This document shows positions 55,501 to 64,000 of a DNA stretch of 64,000 nt, piece after piece. Location of the stretch: the NCBI GenBank assembly GCA_033398695.1, contig CM065815.1:142273001-142337000 (forward strand), written 5' to 3'. Source of the stretch: Orobanche coerulescens. Its lineage: Eukaryota > Streptophyta > Magnoliopsida > Lamiales > Orobanchaceae. The position numbers and the translations under genes were made by a program. A model generated the notes under the pieces. It had not been told where the DNA came from and did not search any database. It worked only from the letters and a program-made list of their open reading frames with translations. Numbering within the stretch: position 1 is the stretch's first letter; every line of letters starts with the position of its first letter.

Positions 55501-56653
55501 CGATTGAAGGCGTTGATGTATTCGATTATCATCTTCGTTATCGGTAAATGTGCCGAGACATCCGTTGTATCATTGTTATCGATTTGTCGTTCTAAGGTAA
55601 TCGAAGTATTGAATTGGGACTATCGAAGATAGTTCCCATCCGTTGAGTCGTTATCAATTGGTCATTCTAAGACAATCGAGGTATTGAATTGGGATCGCCG
55701 AGGATAGTGCCCATCCGTGAGTTATTATTGTCTTGTTGGCCGACTCAAGGCAGCACACCATTATTCTTGTGAACTCGGTAATTTCGTGATCGTTGAGGGT
55801 GGAGGATTTCCCGGATTATTGTGTTGTGATTGTTGCTCGTATTAATCGGTCCTTAAGGATTTTGATCCCAGGATGGTTATTTTGAATATTGTTGGTCGTG
55901 TCGATCTTTCATTATTCGTGCGTCATCGTTTACTTGGTGAGTCGCATGATTCGTATTGGATATGTTATCCTTTGAGTTTCGTTGTCATGTTGTATCGTGG
56001 CATATCTGGAATCATATCTGCGTGCCGATTGGTTATGTATAGGATTTTTAGTCGGGCACACGATGGTCATGCGTGGATGTTTCTGTATTGGACCGTGCAC
56101 ACGAGACGTAGTTCGTGAGGCTAATTAGGTACATTGTCACAGGTATATTCTGGATTCCGTATACGGGGTGGACTTGTGCACGGACACATTTCCGGATCGG
56201 GCGTACTGTGATGTACCTCTTGAGCCTTATTGTTTGGTCGTTCATAGTCCATGTTGTATTGGATATGTCCGACGATTTGCGACTGGTTGTTCATACGCCG
56301 AGGGGTATGTCCGACAGTCATGTTTGTTTCTTTGAGATCTGTATTGTGATGATTCTGACTTTGGGGTACATTCGGCTTCGTGCCATCGTGATATACTGAC
56401 TTGGTGAGGGGCTTTCAGGCCATTGTGATGTATTGGTATTTCTGTTGGAGCCTTCACACATTGTGATTCGTATTTATTTCAGCGTTGGCTTGGATTACCT
56501 TCGGGTAATGTATTGTTGTGTTGCTGGTAATGTTTCACCGTTGGGCGTAAGTTACGCGTTTCTTGTGTATCTCGTTGAGTTTTCCTAGCAGGATATTGCT
56601 TCTCCCTAATTGTTTTAAGTTTCAGGACGAAACTTCTTTTAAGGAGGGTAGTA
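52567..56653 (+). other. Gene-free internal region of element A, containing an LTR relic
   Basis: PBS TGGTATCGGAGC at 52572-52583. At 53081-53096 there is a first 3'-type hairpin GTTTCGAGGACGAAAC. It is followed at about 53128 by CGTAATACCCGGATTTCGG, an LTR-start relic. Then come TAGCGCACGCTA clusters (53436-53940), a TATA-like TTTTATAAA (about 53950), a donor-like AAG|GTAATC (54173), ATACTTGTACTAG and an acceptor-like TAG near 55221. The rest to 56600 is unassigned. The true 3' end has GTTTCAGGACGAAAC (56619-56633) and TTTTAAGGAGGGTAG. No coding frame is supported. Confidence 0.7.
53436..53940 (+). repeat. Cluster of TAGCGCACGCTA words in the relic LTR
   Basis: The 12-base word or a one-base variant appears many times, for example at 53436-53447 and 53459-53470 and around 53887-53930. 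It includes the exact palindrome TAGCGCGCGCTA near 53929. The words are spaced by less GC-rich sequence than in the A LTRs. Confidence 0.75.
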
Positions 56654-57742
56654 TGTAATATCCGCAAATTCGATTTTCGGTAATTTTCTTTTTTGGCGAA
56701 ATTCCTTTTTGACGACTCGCTTCGGACCGTTTCGTCATCCTGAGAATGATTAATTCTACACTTTTTGACATCCGAGTTCGTTTCGGTGTCGTTTTGTTGA
56801 GTTCCGTGCTTTTTAGCGACTTTTCCGCACTTGAGCTCGATTCTTGCGAATCTCGTTCGAAACTACTGTTTCGAGTTTCCCGTAAGTCTGTTTAACCTTG
56901 TTATACGTGTTGTGAACTTCGGTTTGGTTATTCGATCATGTATCGGGATTCTCGGGCGTTTTGGGCCATTTTGTAATTTACCCAAAGTTATGGGTATCCG
57001 TATCTGTACTTGCTGTCTCGACTCTGTTCTTGGTCGTGTATGATTAATTATTGTATTATGTTTTCATTTCGGGTCGTTGATGTTGCCCGCGAGTTTTTTG
57101 TCGTGTTCGTTCCGTATGTTTTCAGAAAATCGAGTCATCGGGTCATGGCGGCCGAAAGTACCGCCAGTGCGGCAATCGTCGGAAGTCCGGGCATTGGCCG
57201 AAAGGTGCACGGCAGAATCGGGCGAGCGCGCTACGGCCGGGAGGCTGCGCGCGCTAGCTCGGCAGTGTAGCGCACGCTGTCGAGCGGCCCAGCGTATGCT
57301 ATCGGGTCTGGGCAGAGGGGTTCAGAGGTTCTGGACTCGGGTAGGATCGGCAGGTAGCGCACTTTACTGTCGGTCGTGGCGCATGCTAACCGGCAGGGGT
57401 AGCGCACGCTGTCGGCCGACTAGCGTACGTTACCTGGGCGAGCTTTTTAGTCCAGAGGTTACTGGACAGGTCGGCTAGCGCGCGCAGGCTTCCGGCCGTA
57501 GCGCACGCTAGCGGGGGTCGGGCGGATAGGTCATGGTCGGCAGGATTGGTCGGTGGTGCCAGGTCGTGCGGGCCCTAGCCGAAAGTGCTGGGCCGACACT
57601 GGCCGATAGCGCACGCTAGTCCGGGAAGGCTAGCGCACGCTAGTTCCGGCCCAATATATAAATGGCAGAGCAACCACTTTTTCAATCATTTTTCATTTTC
57701 TTTCTCTTCGGTCCGCGGCTGGAGCTTCGGAGGAGGTGAAGC
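56654..57742 (+). repeat. 3' LTR of element A, truncated
   Basis: It starts TGTAATATCCGCAAATTCG after the polypurine tract and matches the three pieces of the 5' LTR without interruption. This confirms both nested insertions there. TAGCGCACGCTA words precede TATATAAAT at about 57655. Homology to the 5' LTR stops after GGAGGTGAAGC at 57742. Confidence 0.88.
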
Positions 57743-57804
57743 ATTGATCGTTCTATGTTTCAAGTTGTCGGCAACAGATAGCGGATGTTATCTGGAATGT
57801 GATT
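57743..57804. other. Unassigned 62-bp segment between A and the Athila element
   Basis: It does not match the continuation of the A LTR (51338 onward) and lies outside the Athila LTR. It could be the edge of another insertion or filler from a rearrangement. Nothing else is visible in it. Confidence 0.4.
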
Positions 57805-59259
57805 TGATCGCTTGGATTCGCGTAGTATGGTTTTCAAATCCGATCAATTTTAAAATTTGTAAAACCTCGGAGTATTTCCAAGGTGTCGAACCCAAGGGAA
57901 TTGATGTGTCGAAAATAAAAGAAGTAACTCTACTCAAAATTCGACTGCTATTTAGGAATCCGAAAATTTGTTTGCTTCTAATTATCTAAATTTAAAAATC
58001 GAAAAACAAAAATTGAATAAAAGATGAATAATCTAAATTAAGCAAATAAAGCAAATTAACAAGATAAAATCACAAGTCGCAAGGTAATTGATCCTAGGGT
58101 AGTATCATCTAATTGAGTTCACACAATCCATTCACTTGATTCCTTCTCCCCAAAATTTAATTCAATCCTAGAAATAATCACTCGGTCGATCTAGAATTCT
58201 GTCAAGGCAACCTAGAAAGATAGTTAATTAAAACCCTTTTCGCTTGGCTCAAAGAATTAAAATCACTTAAAAGCACCAACTTATTTATCTATGATTTATC
58301 TTTCTCCGCTAGGTCTCAAGATAAAATCATATTGTGTGTCAAGTATTTCCACTAATCAATTACTCCTTAGGACAAAATCAATTAGCTAACATGCATCGAT
58401 TAAGGGCCCTTTAATCTAACATGAGATTTAACACAACTTGAACACAAGCCTAGGATGAAAGGTCAAAAGGTAATCAAAGGAATATCATGTGATCATCAAT
58501 TAAATTTACTAACCCTAGAATCAATCAAAGGAATTAGCCAGACATAATTGAAATTAGACAAGAAATAGATGAAGAATGCATATTATTAATATGAAAAGAG
58601 AGATTACAACCCTTATGGATGAACTCCGAGTCTTCAATCTCCCAAAAACAATAATAATTCTCCTCCAAAAAGTTCTTGCATCAAAGAAATTAATCTTGCT
58701 AAGAAGATCTAAAAATTGTAAAAGATGAAAAAGAATGATAAAGAATGATCCAATATGATAAAAGCTGATAGAGAATACTCAAACTAGGTCTAGAATGAGG
58801 TTTATATAGCCTAAGGGGGTTACAATCCCGATTAGCCCTAATCTAGGAAATAAATAATATCCAAAAGAGTCAAAATCCGTCCAAAAACGAGAGCCCGCTG
58901 GGAAGCCTTTCGGCCTGGCCTATCGGCCGATAGTCTGGCCGATAGTTGCTTCGTCGATCTCTTCACTCGATAGGCAGGAATTCCTTTCGGACACACCTAT
59001 CGGCCGATAGGCTGGGCCGATAGGGTGGTCTGTCTCTCGCAAAATTCCGTCTCTTCGTCCGTTTGACTCGACTCTCGGTCCTTTGTCTCGTTTTGGGTCC
59101 TTTTGGCTCTAAAAACCTGCAAACACACTAAAACCAACCCAAACGCGTAATACGGCTCGACTAATCATAAATAAGCCAAATACGAGCACATTAATCACGA
59201 AACGAGATAAAAACCTAGTATAAAATCCTAGAAATATGTGGTAAAATTACCACTTATCA
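57805..59259 (-). repeat. 3' LTR of the Athila derivative
   Basis: 1455 bp. On the minus strand it starts TGATAAGTGG and ends CCAAGCGATCA. The last 125 bases equal 63876-64000. It contains CTATCGGCCGATAG (58920-58933) and CCTATCGGCCGATAGG (58996-59011). Confidence 0.9.
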
Positions 59260-59296
59260 AACCCCCCCAAACTTAAGCCTTGTTCGTCCCGAACAA
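59260..59296 (-). other. Polypurine tract and 3' hairpin of the Athila derivative
   Basis: On the minus strand it reads TTGTTCG-GGA-CGAACAA (59296-59280), then GGCTTAAGTTTGGGGGGGTT and the LTR. The 20-base gap between hairpin and LTR equals that of the chromovirus-like elements, although the stem bases differ. Confidence 0.75.
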
Positions 59297-61223
59297 CAAA
59301 AAAGAAAAGAAAAAGAAAGTCGTGAATCATCGTGCAATTCATAGTGTTCAACCTAATCAATACTATCCTGTAATTCTCTCTAAATAATCCGATTGTCGTA
59401 AAAGCGAGCTGCACTCAGAATAATGATTCCGCAAAGTAGTCAAGTTCAGTCCTAATCATTCGTTCATGAAGAAAATCCAAAGATTAACAAAACGTGAGTC
59501 AAATCGACCAATATGAAAGGCTAAAATAAACAAGCTAGTTCGTCCTGCTATACGGTCTAGTGGCACAATTTTCACGAGTTTTATAACAAATAAACCTCGG
59601 TGGTAGTCCCTTATATATATGTTCAAGAATTTGATTCGAGTTGACCACTAGGTTAGGATCTCGGGATGTTTCATCGGGTAATTCTAGGGTGGAACTTCCA
59701 TTCTCATGTATTAGGAAACCGTTTGACGTAAAAGACACTCATGGGGCACATGGATGCTTCTAGTTACTAAGTTCCCGTCTACAATGGAGAAACAACTCGA
59801 ATATATAATTTCCGCATGTTCGAATCAAGGTCGCCGTTTTACGCGAGAGTAAGCAATGGTCACGCGAATACCCGGTTACTAAGTTCCCTATCATTGGCAC
59901 ATGTGAAATATCTAAATCACTAGTCTAATCAGTCGTCGTTTTACGCGAGGGTAAACAACGGGTCACGCGAATGCCCGGTTACTAGACTTCCTTCATAGAA
60001 CAACATTATCTCAACTTTTGGGAAAACTGACCGACTCTAAACTCAATCTAAGTGCCAACACGATCGACGAAACAAGATCGACTCACTATCCGGAAGATGT
60101 AACCAAACGTATTGACGGTGATTTTAAAACAAGTATGTATCGTCTCTTATATGCCAAGACCTCTACAATCACGAAAAATTTTGGACCTAAATGAATACTA
60201 TGCAAAACAGAAATTACTGACTACAACTCGACTAAAGCTCGACCGTTTCTTCAGAGAGAAAAACAGTGTCGTAACATCGGTATCACACAAATAGAAGCTC
60301 GAAAAATTCACGAATAAAGAAAAACTAAGATAAGCAAGGCTATCTAAAACAAACAATGAAAAGCAAATAAAAGCAAACACGAAATCAAAAAAAACTACTA
60401 CGACCTAAAAAAAATAGAAAATAGAAACTAGCAAACACACCAAATGAAAATGAACATAAAAAAAAAATCTAAAAACTAAGCGACAAAAAGCCAAAACCAC
60501 GCAACACCAATATGATAAGCACAAATAAAAACAACGGGCACCAACACAAGCAAATGAAGATACAAGGCAAACAAGGTACTCACACGTAAAGAAATTAACA
60601 AAGCCGCACTTCTCCCTCCCCCCAAACTTATTTCGCATCCCAAAGGAGGAATAAGTTTGAAAAGAGAAAGGAGTGGCTTTGTTAATGGAGTACCTGATCA
60701 CTGTGGCTGAAATGGCGGGTTTGTCGGCGAGCTCGTAGTGTATCTTGGGCCGGGTATGTCCTATCGGCCAGGCCTATCGGCCGATAGGTGGGCCGATAGG
60801 AACTTCATCTCTTACCATGCTCATATCGGGCGGGATATCGGTCGATGTGGAATTCCTGTCGACCACTGCTTGCAACAATAAAAATTTTTATTTTCCTCAG
60901 CCTATCGGCCGGGCCTATCGGCCGATATGCTCGCCCGATAGGATTTTCTGTCTCAAAAAATTTTCCAGCTTTTTCTCTTTCGCATAATTGGTCCCGTTTT
61001 TGCTTGGGTATGGCGATTAAAGACCTGCAAGTATTCAAAACTCGGCGTGCATGGATTAGAACTTAACAAAAACTAGCAAAGCTACTACGAAACTAGAAAC
61101 TACAAAAATCACGCAAACGAAAAATCGAAAATAAATGAATAAAACGAACTAATATACATACATACGTTGGGTTACCTCCCAACAAGTGCTACGTTTAACG
61201 TCTTTAGCTAGACGATACCTCAT
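59297..61223 (-). other. Non-coding 3' region of the Athila derivative
   Basis: About 1.9 kb with no gene. A second purine-rich tract of polypurine type (AAGTTTGGGGGGAGGGAG on the minus strand) lies at about 60610-60632. CCTATCGGCCGATAGG occurs at 60773-60788, with variants at 60901-60945. A-rich sequence fills 60300-60500. RT, RNase H and integrase would be expected here in a complete element. Confidence 0.65.
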
Positions 61224-62182
61224 TCAACCCGGATCTTGATGACAACTCCCCTTGAACGGGTTTGTTGATATCAAGATAGACACGCTCCTCTCATTAGGTC
61301 GAGACTCGTTCGCCTCCATCATTCGAACATACTGCAATTCCTCGTAAATTTCTTCAACCTCAGAATGTGAGTAAATGGAGTGTGAAATACAATGCTCCAA
61401 CAAGTCGGTCGGGGGCGGCATAATAGACTCAATTTCAAAACATTCCTCGGGCGCATCGTCGGGCTTCTTCATCGCGTCATAGATGGAAATTTTCAGATTT
61501 TGATCATTAACCCGGAAAGTAAGATCACCCTCCTGGACGCCGATAAGTGCTCTCCCGTCGCTAGAAACGGTCTCCCAAAGATCGTGGTTGATTCTCGTCC
61601 TCGGGCATATCAAGAACTACGAAATCGTAGGAAGACCAAGTGTTGGACTCTAACGAGCACATCCTCCACAATTCCCCTCGGATAAGTGATCGACCGGTCC
61701 GCCATGAGTAGAGAAATGGTAGTCGGCTTCATCTCCCCAATCTTCAACCTCTTAAAGATGGATAGAGGCATAAGATTTATGCTTGCCCCGAGATCACACA
61801 ACCCATTACAACGCGTTTGGTCGCCAATCATGCATGTCAAAGTAAAACGTCCCGGATCCTTCTGCTTGAGTGGGAGTTTGTTTTGAATGATAGCGCTACA
61901 CTCCTCTGTCATATTTATTGTTTCAAACTTCCTCAATTTCCTCTTGCTTGCCACAGCGTCTTTCAAGAATTTTACGTAACCCGGCATGTCTCTCAAAGCG
62001 TCTAGAAGTGGAATGTTGATATTCACCTTTTGAAACATGTCGATAAATTGTTGAAGCTTTTCATCATATCTCGACTTGGCCAAACGCTGTGGAAATGGAG
62101 CTTTTTCCTCAAAATCTTTCATATTCGAACTTCCAGGAGCCTTTCGGCCGATAGGTGGGTCGATAGGCTTCACTGCCGGCAT
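61224..62182 (-). pseudogene. Athila protease region
   Basis: 62182-61610 reads the segment ALRDMPGYVKFLKD and the retroviral-type aspartic protease region with CDLGASINLMP (D130, L131, G132, A133), then ADRSITYPRGIVEDVLVRV. DLGA in place of DTGA is usual in Athila proteins. A frame change near 61612 leads to 61613-61224 (GRALIGVQEGDLTFRVND), the C-terminal side of the protease domain. The PIGR codons at its start come from the CTATCGG words. Confidence 0.82.
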
Positions 62183-62381
62183 GCTGTATGGGTATCGGTT
62201 GGGCCTATCGGCCGATAGGCTGGCCGATAGGTTCTGCTGTATTCCATCTTCTTTCTCGTTTTCTGCTCCCGTTTCTAATACCTCCTCGTTTCCAGATTCC
62301 TTAACTCCAGCCCCATGATTACTGTACTTTGTCCCACTCCGAAGCTCGATTGCGTTGCATTGTTGCGTCTTCGGGTTGGTC

Positions 62382-63727
62382 TCAGTCCGCTCGGAAAATG
62401 CCCGGCTTATGAAATCCGGCTTGGGCGTTCGCCATTTGACTCATTTGGGTCTCCACCATCGACATCTGCTTTGTCAAGGCTATCACCGAGTTTCCAATAG
62501 ATGTCACACTATGCTCGAGAGCTCCGAACCTCTTGTCTACTTTATAAATAAAATCTTTTGGCTCGCCTCCAACCGTTCCAAAGATCTCTTCCATAGGTGT
62601 CTTAGCAATCGGCTCTTGAATAACCCCATTTTTCACGTTAAATCCCGGTGGTGGTGGAGAGCATTGTTCGGATTGGCATAGGAGAAATTAGGGTGGTTTC
62701 GATTGTTCGGATAAGAGTTCCCCAATTTCCCCCTTGGAAGTTTCCTCCTTGCATGTAGTTCACATCCTCCTTAACTGCAATAGGCTCGTTTAACTCTTCA
62801 AAAACTGAATTGACTCCCAGAGTATTCTTTCTTAGCATCTCGAGCTCTTTTTGTTGTTTTTCAAATTTTGCCTTTAAATCACCGTAGGCGTCCTCGTCAC
62901 CGGCTGGAACCTTTCTTCTTGTCATCTTCCGATCGGTCACCTCCTCGTAATCATTGTTGACCGCCAGCTCAATGAGATTCTTGGCCTCTTCATAATCGTT
63001 AGCAAGAAATCCCCCTTTCGATGAATAGTCCAATTCTCTTCTAGCCTTCCTCGTCAAACCCCGATAAAACCGAATATAGATCTCCTCTTTGTCAATTCCA
63101 TGCTGTGGGCATTTGCGAAGTAGCTTCTTGAATCGGATCCATGCCTCGTATAAATATTCATCCTCATATTGCTCGAATTGCAAGATATCGTTGATTTGTT
63201 TTTGCACCTTCGAGGGAGGATAGAACTGTGCTAAGAACAACCGGGTCATCTCTCTCCAAGTACCAATTTCCTTCCGATCTAGGCTCTTGTACCAATCTAG
63301 CGCATCGTCTTCTAAGGAGAATCGGAATAGGCGGAGCTTAATGACATCCGGAGGCACTCCGTTTTCCTTGATAGTGGCACATATATCCAAAAACGACTCA
63401 AGGTGAGCGTTTGGATCTTCATTAACTCCCCCTCCGTATGTTTGAGACTTCACTGTAGCAATGAGGGACGGCTTAAGCTCGAAGTTGTTGGCATCAATCT
63501 TTCCCCAACCTCCTTCTTGATAATCGTCCGGCCTTAGGTCGAAGCGGGCATTCAAAGGGATCTTCTCGACGAGCGAGTTCTCGTGGTTGGTCAACAATGC
63601 CGGCCATGGTATCAACGAAAGGTATAGTAATAGTCTCGGTTCTCGCTTCTTGCTTCTTCCTCCTCAAAGACTTCTCGATTTCCGGGTCCAAAGGAAATAA
63701 GTTCTTTCCTTGGGATCTCGTGATCAT
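62382..63727 (-). pseudogene. gag: Athila gag, broken by frame changes
   Basis: The likely start is MITRSQGKNLFPLD at 63727. After a frame change near 63590, the gag domain is read from 63615 to 62638: NFELKPSLIATV, EDPNAHLESFLDIC, LRLFRFSLEDDALDWY, WREMTRLFLAQFYPP and the FYRGL segment. Another change leads to 62636-62382, a helical tail. Between this and the protease (62183-62381) a linker carries the palindrome CCTATCGGCCGATAGG (62204-62219). The gene keeps all gag landmarks but cannot make one protein. Confidence 0.85.
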
Positions 63728-63852
63728 GCACCGCCTACAAGGAAAAGAAAACAAGATGTGAGGAAACGAGATCGAATATTAATAATAAAAGTAAACTACC
63801 TAAAGTAACAATCTCTTCTTTTTCGAATTATTCCCTTAAATTTTCTATCAAT

Positions 63853-63870
63853 TCCCCGGCAACGGCGCCA
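63853..63870 (-). other. Primer-binding site of the Athila derivative
   Basis: On the minus strand it reads TGGCGCCGTTGCCGGGGA, five bases from the 5' LTR. This sequence is the PBS commonly reported for Athila-type elements. Confidence 0.88.
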
Positions 63871-63875
63871 AAAAT

Positions 63876-64000
63876 TGATCGCTTGGATTCGCGTAGTATG
63901 GTTTTCAAATCCGATCAATTTTAAAATTTGTAAAACCTCGGAGTATTTCCAAGGTGTCGAACCCAAGGGAATTGATGTGTCGAAAATAAAAGAAGTAACT
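63876..64000 (-). repeat. 5' LTR of the Athila derivative, only its last 125 bases
   Basis: TGATCGCTTGG... on the + strand repeats 57805-57929 essentially base for base. The rest lies beyond the window. Confidence 0.92.

Larger units (their letters stand above)
31923..57742 (+). mobile_element. Non-autonomous Ty3-type element A, with two nested insertions
   Basis: The element's own parts are the 5' LTR in three pieces (31923-32602, 42449-42845, 51320-52566), the PBS (52572-52583), an internal region without genes (52567-56653) and a truncated 3' LTR (56654-57742). The LTR type (TGTAATATYCGC...GGGGGTGTTACA), the Met-tRNA PBS and the 3' hairpin plus polypurine tract place it in Ty3/gypsy next to element B. 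It must have moved with enzymes from other elements. The bases before it are TTAAT; the matching duplication is not in the window. Confidence 0.85.
57805..64000 (-). mobile_element. Athila-type Ty3 retrotransposon, deletion derivative (5' LTR cut by window end)
   Basis: Minus-strand element with its 3' LTR at 57805-59259, gag at 63727-62382, protease at 62182-61224 and the beginning of the 5' LTR at 63876-64000. The PBS TGGCGCCGTTGCCGGGGA is the type seen in Athila elements. The gag motif NFELKPSLI and the protease motif CDLGASINLMP are also Athila-like. RT, RNase H and integrase are absent between the protease and the 3' LTR, so it must depend on another element for movement. Confidence 0.9.

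Noticed and set aside
1..64000. Host protein-coding, rRNA or tRNA genes
   Set aside because: I found none on either strand; every longer frame belongs to a transposable element or to a repeat.

Overview
This window is plant nuclear DNA, most likely from a eudicot with a large, retrotransposon-rich genome. Nothing looks like a host gene. Almost every base belongs to LTR retrotransposons nested in one another, plus one CACTA-type DNA transposon. The plant origin rests on five things: Ty1/copia and Ty3/gypsy polyproteins of plant type, primer-binding sites complementary to initiator Met-tRNA, an Athila-type primer-binding site (TGGCGCCGTTGCCGGGGA), a Sirevirus-like copia element with an extra ORF behind pol, and a CACTACTACAAAA terminus. 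The species cannot be named from the sequence.

Layout. 1-2789 is the 3' end of a Sirevirus-like copia copy (+). 2790-3824, 17942-18172, 30513-30927 and 30928-31922 are pieces of an older Ty3 element, called C here. C is split by two full-length insertions. The first is a Tekay/Del-like chromovirus at 3825-17936 (-, target duplication CATGT). The second is a 12.3-kb Sirevirus-like element at 18178-30507 (-, target duplication GAGGT). The chromovirus pol gene is itself cut by a solo LTR at 6439-10790 (GTAAG), and that LTR carries a CACTA element at 7404-8662 (GAA).

From 31923 a non-autonomous Ty3 element, A, runs to 57742. Its 5' LTR is interrupted by another non-autonomous Ty3 element, B (32603-42443, CAGAG), and by a degraded copia element, Copia-2 (42846-51314, GGAGC). 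The 3' LTR of B holds a solo LTR at 38751-40153 (GTTCG). The 3' LTR of A ends abruptly. After 62 unassigned bases comes an Athila deletion derivative (57805 to the window end, -) that keeps gag and protease but has lost reverse transcriptase, RNase H and integrase.

Coding state. The longest open frame is the chromovirus pol (10786-14139). It is decapitated by the solo LTR and carries a compensating frameshift pair in RNase H. The Sirevirus has gag, PR, INT, RT and RH, all broken by scattered stops or shifts, and an ORF3 of about 1079 codons broken by three stops. No element here looks autonomous.

Non-coding structure is the most interesting part. (1) The long Ty3 LTRs each carry a family-specific short word, mostly palindromic, clustered just upstream of the TATA box: GTGCCGCGGCAC, TTACGTACGTAA, TAGCGCACGCTA and others. 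Analogous words recur in the Athila and Sirevirus elements, even inside coding sequence. (2) One solo LTR is a chimera: its promoter block comes from the chromovirus LTR and its flanks from a B-type LTR. (3) Several LTRs carry what looks like a leader intron: a GT or GC donor, a CTRAC-like branch point, then a C-rich/G-rich hairpin, then a CAG acceptor. (4) A hairpin of type GTTTCG-GGA-CGAAAC sits 19-20 nt before the 3' LTR in five Ty3 elements of two lineages.
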